The translations under genes were made by a program, and so were the position numbers. Positions 1-8,120 of a DNA stretch of 64,000 bases are shown here, piece after piece. The notes beneath the pieces were generated by a model. It was not told the DNA's origin. It saw only the letters and a program-made list of their open reading frames with translations, and did not search any database. The first letter of the stretch is position 1, and each line of letters begins with the position of its first letter. Source of the DNA: Robertmurraya dakarensis (GTDB taxonomy: Bacteria > Bacillota > Bacilli > Bacillales > Cytobacillaceae); the NCBI RefSeq assembly GCF_900156875.1, contig NZ_LT707409.1, forward strand, positions 2,811,279-2,875,278, read 5' to 3'.

Positions 1-1
1 C

Positions 2-121
2 CCGCCTCATTTACATTATGGAATGTACAAAGATAATGGCTATACAGAATGGTCTTATGACCCTTACCCACATTTACGATTATGGGAAAAGCAGGAACGG
101 CAAAAAGCTCGAAAAAAATAA
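2..121 (+). CDS. lytH: LytH-type L-Ala-D-Glu peptidase, C-terminal end (partial)
   Basis: Only the last 39 codons are in the window; the 5' part lies to the left. The frame reads into a TAA at 119-121 and begins with a His-Leu-His-Tyr-Gly-Met motif, the HxH zinc-ligand motif of M23 (LytM/lysostaphin-like) metallopeptidases, followed by a Trp/Tyr/Pro-rich tail and a Lys/Arg-rich end. In B. subtilis lytH (yunA) is a sporulation endopeptidase that trims peptide side chains in the spore cortex and sits beside yunB, as here, which supports the call. Other M23 peptidases share the HxH motif, so the name rests partly on synteny. Confidence 0.78.
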   Translation, partial: PPHLHYGMYKDNGYTEWSYDPYPHLRLWEKQERQKARKK

Positions 122-161
122 GGTGCTGGGCACCCTTTATGGGAGCCCCGCACCTTTTTTA
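122..161. terminator. Bidirectional rho-independent terminator between lytH and the NhaC-type gene
   Basis: A GGTGC-t-GGG / CCC-c-GCACC stem starts directly after the lytH stop codon and is followed by a T run on the + strand and preceded by an A run, so it can end both convergent transcripts. The stop codon of the minus-strand transporter lies inside the T run. Confidence 0.75.
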
Positions 162-1715
162 ATTTGTGCTGATTTTTTTAGCAAATAATGCAAATGCAAT
201 TAATAAAAAGACGATTGCAATAAGCGGTATTAGAATGCTTTCTGTAAATCCTAAAAGTAAATAACCAACAGAAGAAATTCCCGCAGAAATTAATGCATAA
301 GGAAGCTGTGTGACAACATGATCCATATGATTACAGCCTGCCCCTGTCGAGGATAAAATCGTCGTATCTGAGATTGGCGAACAATGGTCTCCAAACACGG
401 CCCCTGCAAGAACAGCAGCCATTGCTGGAAGCAATAAACCGAAATCAACCGTTGCTGCAATATCTCCTGCTATTGGTAAGAGAATCCCAAACGATCCCCA
501 TGAAGTTCCTGTAGAAAATGCCATGATCCCTGCAATAATAAATAGAATGACTGGTAAAAATGCAATATTGATCTCAGACTTTTCCACAATACCGGCAAGA
601 TATTTACCTGTTTCCAGCTGACCAATTAAATCAACAATCACCCACGCAAAAAGCAGTATATAGACTGCAGGCAGCATAGATTTAATCCCTTCTATTATCC
701 CTCTTGAAAATACATTTGCCTTTACACCTTTTAAGATGAAGGCCTGACGGTAAAATAAAAGCAAGGTTACTGCTAGACCAAACAAACCGCCATAAAGAAG
801 AGACGCCGCTACATCTGTATTCTCAAAAATAGCTAATATCGTTGCATTTCCTTCAACTGCCTGACTGCCTGTCCAAAGCATAGAACCAACTGTTCCAACT
901 ACAAGCGCTAAAATCGGATAAATTAAATCTCCTACTGCCCCTTTACTGCTTGTTGGAAGTTCTTCTTTTAACTCTCCTGGTGCTTGTTTATGAGGATCAA
1001 GTACTTCTCCAGTTGAGATCGCACGCTGTTCATGTGTTTTCATTTTACCAAGCTCCACATTCATGAAAGCAACGATGAACACAATCGCTAACGTCGTCCA
1101 GACATAGAAATTCATTGGAATCATTTGAATAAACGCTGAAAAAGCTGTAAATTGTGATACCTGATGTGTTGCTAAAATCCCTCCGATGATGGCGATAATA
1201 TATGCCCCCCAGCTTGATATCGGAGATACGACACAGACTGGTGCAGAGGTTGAATCAATCAAATAAGCTAACTTTGCACGAGAGACCTTTTGACGATCTG
1301 TGATCGGCCGTGAAATTTGTCCAACGGCAAGTGCATTAAAATAATCATCAATAAAAATAATCATGCCAAGAATAGCTGCTACTACCTGTGCACCTGCCCG
1401 CGACTTTACACGTTTTATTGCCCATTCACCGAAGGCACGGCTGCCGCCCGAAATCGAAATAAAAGCAGTGATCGTACCAAGAATAAATAAGAAAAGGATA
1501 ATATACACATTCCATGTATTTAATTCCCCTTCTGAGATAAAAAGTGCCGTCACAGCATTCACGATGATCGAAATCGCTTCAATTACATTAAATTCTGCTA
1601 ATAAGATGGAAGCAGATACAATCCCGACACCTAGTGACAGGAGCACTCTTTTGGTTAAAATAACCATTAAGATCGCCACGATAGGCGGAATTAATGATAG
1701 AAAAGTATTCGTCAT
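159..1715 (-). CDS. NhaC-superfamily transporter, probable lysine permease (LysW-like)
   Basis: A 518-aa integral membrane protein with about a dozen hydrophobic segments. Typical Na+/H+ antiporter NhaC-family stretches are visible: a DDYFNAL segment near residue 124, a SAPVCVVSPISSWG segment near 155, and DHCSPISDTTILSSTGAG near 435. By family alone it would be called a sodium/proton antiporter. The leader is a lysine riboswitch with its own terminator, and NhaC-superfamily genes under lysine riboswitches have been predicted to be lysine transporters (LysW). I therefore infer lysine uptake, repressed when lysine is plentiful. Start ATG follows AGGAGG by 11 nt. No partner gene is present. Confidence 0.82.
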   Translation of the reverse strand: MTNTFLSLIPPIVAILMVILTKRVLLSLGVGIVSASILLAEFNVIEAISIIVNAVTALFISEGELNTWNVYIILFLFILGTITAFISISGGSRAFGEWAIKRVKSRAGAQVVAAILGMIIFIDDYFNALAVGQISRPITDRQKVSRAKLAYLIDSTSAPVCVVSPISSWGAYIIAIIGGILATHQVSQFTAFSAFIQMIPMNFYVWTTLAIVFIVAFMNVELGKMKTHEQRAISTGEVLDPHKQAPGELKEELPTSSKGAVGDLIYPILALVVGTVGSMLWTGSQAVEGNATILAIFENTDVAASLLYGGLFGLAVTLLLFYRQAFILKGVKANVFSRGIIEGIKSMLPAVYILLFAWVIVDLIGQLETGKYLAGIVEKSEINIAFLPVILFIIAGIMAFSTGTSWGSFGILLPIAGDIAATVDFGLLLPAMAAVLAGAVFGDHCSPISDTTILSSTGAGCNHMDHVVTQLPYALISAGISSVGYLLLGFTESILIPLIAIVFLLIAFALFAKKISTN

Positions 1716-1781
1716 TTCAAATATGTCCTCCTAAGTAGTTTGACTATGGGGCAGCTCAAATATATTATGAAAAAACCACGC

Positions 1782-1820
1782 AAAAAAGAGCAATGATAGA
1801 GAAAAATCTACCATTACTCT
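1782..1820 (-). terminator. Intrinsic terminator of the lysine riboswitch
   Basis: Minus strand: AGAGTAATGGTAGA pairs with TCTATCATTGCTCT across a short T-rich loop and is followed by a T tract. It lies between the aptamer and the transporter start, as expected for an OFF-switch expression platform. Confidence 0.85.
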
Positions 1821-1855
1821 TTGCAATTTTAAGTAATTCGATTCTCCATCACGAT

Positions 1856-2028
1856 CTGTAGCTCCCCATTATGAAAGTATTTCATAATGACAGTGTTACT
1901 TTTATTCAAAGTAACCCCAGTAACATCATGCTGACCCATCATGTTACTTCGGCAAAACTTCCTTTCAGCTATGTTCATTGTTGTCATCCTCACATAACTT
2001 ACTCTTAAATTCTGCTCCTCTACCCCAC
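1856..2028 (-). promoter_or_regulatory. Lysine riboswitch (L box) aptamer
   Basis: The minus strand carries the conserved L-box blocks in order: GTAGAGGAGC at the 5' end, AAGAGTAAG, GAGGATGA, CTGAAAGGAAG, TTTTGCCGAAGT, a long hairpin around GGGTCAGC, CTGTCA, and the closing GGGGAGCTAC that re-pairs with the 5' GTAG. This matches the five-helix lysine aptamer known upstream of lysC. Binding of lysine should favour the downstream terminator and shut off the NhaC-type transporter. Confidence 0.92.
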
Positions 2029-2081
2029 CGAAATGATAAGGTGTATGAAATTATGTTCCTACTATAACAAAATTCCTATAT

Positions 2082-2828
2082 CTAGTCTACTGGTATTTCA
2101 ATGGAAGGAGCCCCACTTTCTCCGCTATTATTGTAAAACTGTGGAACATCGCCTTCCAGCAACCCAAGCGCAATCGGTATCTCTTGTTCGAGCTCCGCGA
2201 CTCCTGTAGCAAATGGAATAATAATTTGAACATTTACCTTCAGCTTGATCAGTACCTCGATAAAGACATTATTGATGCCAACCTCTTTGAATTTCGTTTC
2301 GATGTTTGACTCCATGTCTCCAATTGCGTTAAAGCGAACCGGTATCCGCGGTCCCAGATTCCCCAAAAGGGCATTATTTGTAGCCTGACCTAAAGGGACA
2401 TAATAAACAATTCCGTTTTCACCACTAGCAGGATCTGTTTCGATTTCTACTCCGGCCACGGATTCGGCCAGGTCAGTTAGATTTCCGCTTTCTGCCTTTT
2501 TAATATTGTTCAATATTAAATTAGTGGTTTCCCCTAGTTCATTGTATATTTTTTCCGTATCAAAATTGACCATCGATGTTTCAGGGTTTTTAACAAGCAC
2601 ATCATTTATGTCCATTACTTTTCTTTCCAAAATCGCTTTATTAATGACAAGAGAGGCAATCTGCCTCGTTTGTGATTCTGCATAAGCCATTAATGTGGGC
2701 TTGAGGCCTTCGTTTATAATCCATAAACCTGCAGTGGTGGAAAATATAAAAAACACAAATGTTAGTAAAAAAACATACCTGAAAGGCAGCGGACCTCTCC
2801 GCGGGAGGCGACCGCGAAATTTAGGCAA
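2082..2828 (-). CDS. yunB: Sporulation protein YunB
   Basis: A 248-aa protein with an Arg/Pro-rich cytoplasmic N-terminus, one membrane segment at about residues 18-38 and an extracytoplasmic remainder. The N-terminus and length match YunB, a mother-cell protein of the sigma-E regulon in B. subtilis that contributes to spore formation. The start is a TTG placed 5 nt after a GGGGGGAT ribosome binding site; no ATG fits as well. A CATACATA element upstream resembles a sigma-E -10, but I could not find a convincing -35 at the right distance, so the promoter is not annotated. Confidence 0.88.
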   Translation of the reverse strand: MPKFRGRLPRRGPLPFRYVFLLTFVFFIFSTTAGLWIINEGLKPTLMAYAESQTRQIASLVINKAILERKVMDINDVLVKNPETSMVNFDTEKIYNELGETTNLILNNIKKAESGNLTDLAESVAGVEIETDPASGENGIVYYVPLGQATNNALLGNLGPRIPVRFNAIGDMESNIETKFKEVGINNVFIEVLIKLKVNVQIIIPFATGVAELEQEIPIALGLLEGDVPQFYNNSGESGAPSIEIPVD

Positions 2829-2904
2829 AACAAATCCCCCCTTTACAAGCTATATGTATGCTCGTTAGGAGGGAACTAGCTCAAAAATATGGGTAACTTT
2901 TGAA

Positions 2905-3996
2905 TTATTTTGAGAAAGTTGTGTCGCATCCTGTAATGACAACGGACAGCTCTTTCATTAAGTCTAACTCATACGGGGTAACATTTAAGCCATCTTTCTC
3001 TAGTATTTTCACTTTTGGCCGGTCGCTTTTACCGCTGTTTTGCTCAGATACAATGCCCTTTCTTCCATCGCTTAACTCAACGGTTATCCCAACAGGATAG
3101 ATCGCAACCGCTTTACGGAAGGCATTGACGATTTCTTCTTCAAATAATGTGCCTGAACCGGCAAAAAGGATTTCCAATCCGTCATGTGGCAGCATTGCCT
3201 TGCGATAGACTCGATTCGATGTCACAGCATCGAAAACATCCGCAACGGCAATGATTTTACCAAAACGGTGAATTTCATTCCCTTTAATTCCTCTTGGATA
3301 ACCTGAACCATTAATTCGCTCATGATGCTGGTATGCACAATGGGCGACAAGCAGTGAAATGGTATGTACATCTTTTAGAAGCCGGAAGCCATCTTCAGGA
3401 TGCTGCTTTACAATTTGAAATTCTTCGTCTGTCAATCTCCCAGGCTTTAGCAGGATATCTGTCGGGATTTTCATCTTTCCTACATCATGCATAATCGCGC
3501 CAAGGCCAAGCGTTTCAATTTCCTTTTGCGGGAGTCCAAGTTCCATCCCGATCGCCAAAGAATATAATGTAACATTAAAAGAGTGGGTGAAGATATAATC
3601 ATCATATGTAAATACATCTGATAGTATCGATAATAAGTCGCCATTATTTTTGATTTCTTCATGGAGCTGGCGTATGATATCTGTGAAATTTTGAGAGGCT
3701 CTTTCAACAACGAACGATCTTGATAAAGTTGCATCAACTTGTATTTGATGAAAAGTCGACTCAATCGACTTAATTGCTTTCACCTTTAATTCTCGTGGAA
3801 AAGCCTCTTTATATTGAATGTCCTCAGTTTTGGCATCTTTAATATAAACATAGGCTATCCCCATCTCAAGAAGTCTTTTCAGCATACGTTCATTTAACGC
3901 AACACCATCACTGAGCAAGACCTGCCCTTTATCGTTATAGATCGTTTTCGCAAGAATCGCACCTGGTTCAACAGTCGCAGTTGATACTAATCTCAT
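2905..3996 (-). CDS. HD-GYP domain protein, probable cyclic-di-GMP phosphodiesterase
   Basis: From the chosen ATG the protein has 363 aa. An N-terminal domain of about 100 residues is followed by an HD-GYP domain with the metal-binding His-Asp at residues 170-171 (HDVGKMKIP), HHERINGSGYP at 224-234 with the GYP signature, and DVFDAVTS further on. Known HD-GYP proteins hydrolyse cyclic di-GMP or related dinucleotides; substrate and partners cannot be told here. The open frame runs 21 codons further upstream, but the ATG at 3996 is preceded at 8 nt by GGGAG, so I use it. The gene is not part of the B. subtilis yun cluster. Confidence 0.87.
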   Translation of the reverse strand: MRLVSTATVEPGAILAKTIYNDKGQVLLSDGVALNERMLKRLLEMGIAYVYIKDAKTEDIQYKEAFPRELKVKAIKSIESTFHQIQVDATLSRSFVVERASQNFTDIIRQLHEEIKNNGDLLSILSDVFTYDDYIFTHSFNVTLYSLAIGMELGLPQKEIETLGLGAIMHDVGKMKIPTDILLKPGRLTDEEFQIVKQHPEDGFRLLKDVHTISLLVAHCAYQHHERINGSGYPRGIKGNEIHRFGKIIAVADVFDAVTSNRVYRKAMLPHDGLEILFAGSGTLFEEEIVNAFRKAVAIYPVGITVELSDGRKGIVSEQNSGKSDRPKVKILEKDGLNVTPYELDLMKELSVVITGCDTTFSK

Positions 3997-4093
3997 TGCT
4001 AACTCCCATTTCCACATCAGTATAATTTTCCTATCTATCATTTTACGGCATTTTAACAAATTTCGACATACTTTTCATGAATTTTTTATTGTC

Positions 4094-4118
4094 AAAAAAA
4101 ACCCGCCGGCAGCGGGTT
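4094..4118 (-). terminator. Terminator after yunC
   Basis: Minus strand AACCCGC / GCGGGTT stem with a tetranucleotide loop followed by eight T residues, just beyond the yunC stop codon. Confidence 0.85.
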
Positions 4119-4122
4119 CATG

Positions 4123-4425
4123 TTAAATCATCTTGAGCAGTGCGTCTTTTCCAATCATTCCTTTATGAATACCTAATGTCTCTGCTTCTAACGTAACAGA
4201 TTCTAAAGGAGCTTCAAGCAGCTGATCGATTGTTTTTACACCAACTGCCCTGCCAGCAATCACTTTTCGATCTTTGAGCTTTTCATTCAATAATCCTACG
4301 TCTAAAGCACCGCACATAATATATCCTTTATCACTTGTCACAACAAGTAAATTTGTTTTAGGTAAAGCGACAGATACGCTTAAAAATGTGTGACCATTTA
4401 TTTCGATTGGAGTTAGTTCAACCAT
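4123..4425 (-). CDS. yunC: YunC family protein (DUF1805)
   Basis: A soluble 100-aa protein matching YunC/DUF1805 in length and in its stretches GYIMCGALDVGLLNEKL and RAVGVKTIDQLL. The family is widespread in Bacillaceae and its function is unknown to me. Start ATG has an AAGGAG-type site upstream. It lies between the HD-GYP gene and yunE and has its own terminator. Confidence 0.85.
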   Translation of the reverse strand: MVELTPIEINGHTFLSVSVALPKTNLLVVTSDKGYIMCGALDVGLLNEKLKDRKVIAGRAVGVKTIDQLLEAPLESVTLEAETLGIHKGMIGKDALLKMI

Positions 4426-4527
4426 TTTTTCACGCTCCTTTCCCTTCCCTTATCAATCTATGATAATGGTGGGAAAAGCGTGTATACATCTCTATTTTTA
4501 GGTATTTCCACTATTGGAAAGTGCTGG

Positions 4528-5361
4528 TTACCCTCCCGTAACCCCTTCATAAATTAAACGTATGCCAATAAAGAGTAAGAATAGCCTAAATAATAGTACA
4601 AGCGTTGCGCTGCCTAATTTCTGATTGACAAATGCCCCTAGCTTCGCCCCAATCCATGCACCAGGTACTAAAGCGAGAGCAAACATCCAGTTCACATTTC
4701 CGAGACTGATATGAGTAATTGAGCTTACAATCGCTGATAAAAAAATCATAAACATCGATGTTGCTACTGCTACATGGGGCGGAAATAAGAAGATAAGAAT
4801 CATTGCCGGAACCATCAACGAACCGCCGCCAATCCCAAAAATCCCTGAGCAAAAACCGACGATAAATGAAATGATAATGGCAATGACAGGTTGATAGCCA
4901 TACTGAAACGTTTCTCCATGTAAGTCTGTAAATGTGCGTTTGACTCCTCCGTTTACTGAAAGCGTAACCGGCTTTAGTTTTCCTCTTACCATTAATACAA
5001 TGGAAATAATAATAATAAATACCCCAAAATAGATATTGAAGGATGTCATATCTAAAGCCTTGTTCACATATGCCCCGACAATGCCGCCAGGACCGCTTCC
5101 GATAAAAAAGATCATCCCGCTTTTGTAATCAACCGTCTTGTGTTTCATATAAGACAATGTCGACGATAATCCAGTAAAGATCATTATCAACAAGGAAGTC
5201 CCAACCGCAACCTGCGGGGTGATCTCCCCGAGGAGATTCGTATATGTACTAAAATAAAGCAATGCAGGGACAACAATAATGCCGCCTCCTAAGCCCATTA
5301 ACGCACCGATTGTTCCAGCTGCGAGCCCGATCATTAATAAAATTAGCCACTCCACTTCCAT
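4528..5361 (-). CDS. yunE: TSUP-family membrane transporter (YunE)
   Basis: A hydrophobic protein of 277 aa from the chosen start, with two homologous halves each containing a Gly-rich GxGGG segment (GALMGLGGGIIVVPALL near the N-terminus and GIFGIGGGSLMVPAMIL mid-protein). This is the pattern of the TauE/SafE/TSUP (DUF81) family of sulfite, sulfonate or organic anion exporters. It matches YunE by position. The open frame extends six codons to an ATG at 5379 with no ribosome binding site; the ATG at 5361 follows GGAGGTGG, so I prefer it despite the short spacing. Substrate unknown. Confidence 0.85.
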   Translation of the reverse strand: MEVEWLILLMIGLAAGTIGALMGLGGGIIVVPALLYFSTYTNLLGEITPQVAVGTSLLIMIFTGLSSTLSYMKHKTVDYKSGMIFFIGSGPGGIVGAYVNKALDMTSFNIYFGVFIIIISIVLMVRGKLKPVTLSVNGGVKRTFTDLHGETFQYGYQPVIAIIISFIVGFCSGIFGIGGGSLMVPAMILIFLFPPHVAVATSMFMIFLSAIVSSITHISLGNVNWMFALALVPGAWIGAKLGAFVNQKLGSATLVLLFRLFLLFIGIRLIYEGVTGG

Positions 5362-5425
5362 TCCACCTCCAACTGGCATCGTTATTTTCTATATCTTTGA
5401 TGCCTAGTAATTAAGTTCCTCTCTC

Positions 5426-6271
5426 TCAAAATAGATCCAACTGCCTTGGGGCAAGGTTATCATAATGAATCCCTAACATATCAATAAATTGCCTCCCATT
5501 ATCTGCAGCGTCGCCGCCTGAATTGTTATTAAAGACAGCATAAACCTTTTGTGATTGCTTCTGTAATTCTTTGATATTGGCAATCCATGACCGTAATTCC
5601 TGCTCATTATAGCGATAAAGGTACCTGACTTCTCTCCAATTTACATCTTTTCTCTTCTGCCAGCCATGAACATTACGCCCATGGAAGCGGACAAGTACCT
5701 TTTCAGAATGAGTAGACTGAAGAACAGTCGGTACTGAGCCTTCCCCTGACTGCGGTTCGTCACGTATACTATGAATCCACTTCTCATCCCTCATAAATTG
5801 CAGCGTCTGCTTAATCAAATTTGGTGTGAACCAAGACTGATTTCTAAATTCAAGTGCACAAGGAAAATCCCCCATTTCCTCTTTGCACCATCTAAGATAG
5901 CTGACGTTTTCTCTTTTACAATCAAACCATGGAGGAAATTGAAAGAGTACCATGGCAAGCTTCCCTGCTTCAGAATAAGGTGTCAATGACTCCTTAAAGG
6001 CTTGAAACATATCGCGCTTGCTATCGAAAGGGATTTCCCCTCTTTCATGCCCTGTCATTCCCTGATAAGCCTTGACAATAAACTGAAAGCCATCAGGAGT
6101 ATCCTGCACCCACTTTTGGGAGTTTCTGAGCGGCTGTACCGCATAAAAAGAAGCATCTACTTCGACCGTTGGAAAATAGCTTGCATAGTCTTTTAATTTG
6201 TCCCTCGCTGTTGTGTGCGGTCCATAGAGACTATCATGATCTCCCCAGCCTGTCAGACCGATATAAATCAT
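5426..6271 (-). CDS. yunF: DUF72 family protein (YunF)
   Basis: A soluble 281-aa DUF72 protein (TIM-barrel-like family). It opens with the family's characteristic IGLTGWGDHDSLY stretch and has further conserved segments (VEVDASFYAVQ, CALEFRNQSW, YAVFNNN with a following GGDAADNGRQF). Biochemical function is not established for the family. Start ATG is preceded by GAGGTGAT at good spacing. In a cassette-free ancestor this gene would be the first one beyond the sufB terminator. Confidence 0.87.
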   Translation of the reverse strand: MIYIGLTGWGDHDSLYGPHTTARDKLKDYASYFPTVEVDASFYAVQPLRNSQKWVQDTPDGFQFIVKAYQGMTGHERGEIPFDSKRDMFQAFKESLTPYSEAGKLAMVLFQFPPWFDCKRENVSYLRWCKEEMGDFPCALEFRNQSWFTPNLIKQTLQFMRDEKWIHSIRDEPQSGEGSVPTVLQSTHSEKVLVRFHGRNVHGWQKRKDVNWREVRYLYRYNEQELRSWIANIKELQKQSQKVYAVFNNNSGGDAADNGRQFIDMLGIHYDNLAPRQLDLF

Positions 6272-6331
6272 TCTATCACCTCACTAAATGGCTAAAATTC
6301 TTAATTATTACTGTACATGATTAATTTATAC

Positions 6332-6381
6332 CTGTCATTACGAAATAAAAAAATCCGTTCAGCCACATAAGGGCGAACGGA
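6332..6381. repeat. 50-bp direct repeat, left copy (duplicated sufB terminator)
   Basis: This stretch is identical in 49 of 50 positions to 8019-8068; the single difference is A/T in the hairpin loop. It contains the TCCGTTC / GAACGGA hairpin with an A tract on its left, so it can still terminate leftward transcription just upstream of yunF, but it lacks the T tract found to the right of the other copy. Confidence 0.92.
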
Positions 6382-6513
6382 AACTATGATGTTAAAAAGA
6401 AGCAATAATATTCGTTTATATCCAGCAACATTCATGTTAAAATCAATGATATAAGAGGTTTCTAACAGTGATGCAAAAGTGAACCAAAAACAATCCGGAA
6501 AAGGGCGATTCCA

Positions 6514-6774
6514 ATGGATGATAAATTAGATTTGCTTTTAAAAGAAATCCACGAAATTAAGACTACTATGGCTACAAAACAAGATGTTGAGATCGTTAAC
6601 GTGAAATTGGACAAGCTTTCTGAAAGTATCGAGAAGAAACATATCGAAAATGTTAACTCCGACAATCTCTTACTTAAAGAAATCCAGTCACTCCGGGAAG
6701 GCGTTGTATTCGTCAATCGCAAAGTAGCTGACGCTGAGCTGGAAATTAGCATGATGAAACAAAGGAATCAATAG
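6514..6774 (+). CDS. Small coiled-coil protein of unknown function
   Basis: An 86-aa highly charged, heptad-like protein (Leu/Ile every three to four residues over most of its length) with no Cys and no membrane segment, so probably an all-helical coiled coil. I do not recognise a family. The ribosome binding site is weak (GGAAAAGGG about 8 nt before ATG) and an in-frame stop lies upstream, so this ATG is the only good start. It is followed by a hairpin at 6814-6849 and sits inside the direct-repeat-bounded cassette with the exonuclease-BRCT gene. It could be a remnant of a larger protein. Confidence 0.5.
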   Translation: MDDKLDLLLKEIHEIKTTMATKQDVEIVNVKLDKLSESIEKKHIENVNSDNLLLKEIQSLREGVVFVNRKVADAELEISMMKQRNQ

Positions 6775-6813
6775 AAATAACTAAAAACAATAAAAAATAC
6801 AAGAGATAGATTT

Positions 6814-6849
6814 AAGGCACCTAGAACTTACAATTTGTTTAGGTGCCTT
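6814..6849 (+). terminator. Hairpin terminator between the coiled-coil ORF and the exonuclease gene
   Basis: AAGGCACCTA pairs exactly with TAGGTGCCTT across a 16-nt loop and is followed by the T-rich ATTATTTTA. It ends about 20 nt before the TTG start of the next gene, so it may also limit read-through into it. Confidence 0.6.
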
Positions 6850-6870
6850 ATTATTTTAGGAGGGAACAGG

Positions 6871-7938
6871 TTGCAGCCGTTAATTGTTTGTAATTCTTGT
6901 GGAAGGGCAAGAATTAAATTCGGAGATCTTAATAATCAACAGCTATGTGAAGATTGTTATGGTAAATTAAATTCAATTGATGAAGTCACGAATGATATCG
7001 ATTTTATTGCTATTGATTTCGAAATCGCTAACAACAAGATGAGCAGTGCATGTTCATTAGGCATGGCTTTTGTAAAAGACCATGATATTATTCACGAAAA
7101 GTATTTCTTAATACAACCTCCTTCACTAGAATTCGATAAAGAAACTACAAAAATTCATGGATTAACAGCAGATAATGTACGAAATGAGAGAAAGTTTGAT
7201 GAAATTTGGACAGAAATCAGTTCTCATTTTACATTTACTCCAATTATTGCTCATAATGCTCAATTTGACATGAGTGTATTGTATTCTTGCTTAACCGAGT
7301 ATTCTTTGGAATTACCAAATTTTGAATACATAGATAGCATTACGCTAAGTACAAAAGCGTGCAATGGACAAGGAATTGGAAATTCACTAATAGAACGTTT
7401 AGATTATTTCGGTATAGAACATAATGAACATCACAATGCCATGGCAGATGCTAGAGCATGTGCTCAATTAGTCATCGCTTGTATGAAAAGCAAGAAGAGA
7501 AAGACACTCCATACGTATCTCAGTATGTTTGGGAAAGGAATTACCGTTCGCAATTTTTCAGACCTTAAACCTCAAACTCACTTTATAAAGAGGAACCGAT
7601 TCAAGGCCAACCGTATTGCAATATCAGAAATTTCGGTAACTGTTGACACTATTCGTACAGATCATCCTTTTTTCGGAAAAAACATTGTATTTACAGGTGA
7701 TTTGAATACATTGGATAGAAAAGATGCCATGCAAAGAGTAGTGAATCTAGGTGGTGTGGTAAAAAGTGGAATTAGCGGTAAGACTGATTACCTAGTTGTT
7801 GGTACTCAAGATAAATCTGTAGTTGGGGAAAATGGTACTAGTACAAAAGAGGCGAAGGCTTATTCTCTAATTGAACAAGGTAAAGAAATTAACATAATAA
7901 ACGAGCATACATTTTTGAAATTAATAAATGATTACTAA
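6871..7938 (+). CDS. DEDDh 3'-5' exonuclease with N-terminal zinc ribbon and C-terminal BRCT domain
   Basis: A 355-aa protein from a TTG start with AGGAGGG about 6 nt upstream; an in-frame ATG 36 nt earlier lies in the preceding hairpin and has no ribosome binding site. Domains: a CxxC-x15-CxxC zinc ribbon (Cys7, 10, 26, 29), a DnaQ/RNase T-type exonuclease with Asp49-x-Glu51 (AIDFE), AHNAQFD and HNAMADAR motifs, and from about residue 270 a BRCT domain like that of NAD-dependent DNA ligase (FTGDLN, LGGVV, KTDYLVVG). It probably acts in DNA processing or repair. The low GC content and position in a repeat-bounded cassette suggest recent acquisition. Confidence 0.87.
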   Translation: MQPLIVCNSCGRARIKFGDLNNQQLCEDCYGKLNSIDEVTNDIDFIAIDFEIANNKMSSACSLGMAFVKDHDIIHEKYFLIQPPSLEFDKETTKIHGLTADNVRNERKFDEIWTEISSHFTFTPIIAHNAQFDMSVLYSCLTEYSLELPNFEYIDSITLSTKACNGQGIGNSLIERLDYFGIEHNEHHNAMADARACAQLVIACMKSKKRKTLHTYLSMFGKGITVRNFSDLKPQTHFIKRNRFKANRIAISEISVTVDTIRTDHPFFGKNIVFTGDLNTLDRKDAMQRVVNLGGVVKSGISGKTDYLVVGTQDKSVVGENGTSTKEAKAYSLIEQGKEINIINEHTFLKLINDY

Positions 7939-8018
7939 GCGTAATACAATTACTTGCTAAAACACGTTCCCCACATTAAAGAGTATGATTCTAAATATAA
8001 CCGTACATTTTATAATCG

Positions 8019-8068
8019 CTGTCATTACGAAATAAAAAAATCCGTTCAGCCACTTAAGGGCGAACGGA
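8019..8068. repeat. 50-bp direct repeat, right copy
   Basis: Second copy of 6332-6381 (49/50 identical). This one keeps the T tract on its right and lies 20 bp beyond the displaced sufB stop codon, so I take it as the original sufB terminator position. The two copies bracket about 1.64 kb holding the coiled-coil ORF and the exonuclease-BRCT gene. Confidence 0.92.
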
Positions 8069-8077
8069 TTTTTTTTA
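8033..8077. terminator. Bidirectional terminator (ancestral sufB terminator; now ends the exonuclease gene)
   Basis: TCCGTTCaGCC / GGgCGAACGGA hairpin with a run of A to the left and eight T to the right. On the minus strand it follows the displaced sufB end; on the plus strand it follows the exonuclease-BRCT gene. The integrative element has moved it 15 kb away from sufB. Confidence 0.85.
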
Positions 8078-8087
8078 TCAATAGGAA

Positions 8088-8120
8088 TTATCCAATTGAA
8101 CCTTCCATCTCGAACTTGAT
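8088..8120 (-). other. Attachment site (left end) carrying the displaced original 3' end of sufB
   Basis: On the minus strand this encodes the SufB C-terminus [11 protein letters not shown] and a TAA stop. It matches 23277-23309 except for three substitutions; the shared cores are GAACCTTCCAT and TCGAACTTGAT. The crossover lies within this interval. Sequence to the right (8121 on) belongs to the element. Confidence 0.9.

Noticed and set aside
1363-1734. 123-aa ORF on the plus strand opposite the NhaC-type gene
   Set aside because: Antisense shadow of a long conserved membrane protein; no ribosome binding site.
2829-2900. Sigma-E promoter of yunB
   Set aside because: CATACATA fits a -10, but no matching -35 lies 14-15 bp upstream.
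6462-6752. 96-aa ORF on the minus strand
   Set aside because: It lies opposite the coiled-coil ORF and its composition (Ser/Ile/Leu-rich) is that of an antisense frame; no ribosome binding site.
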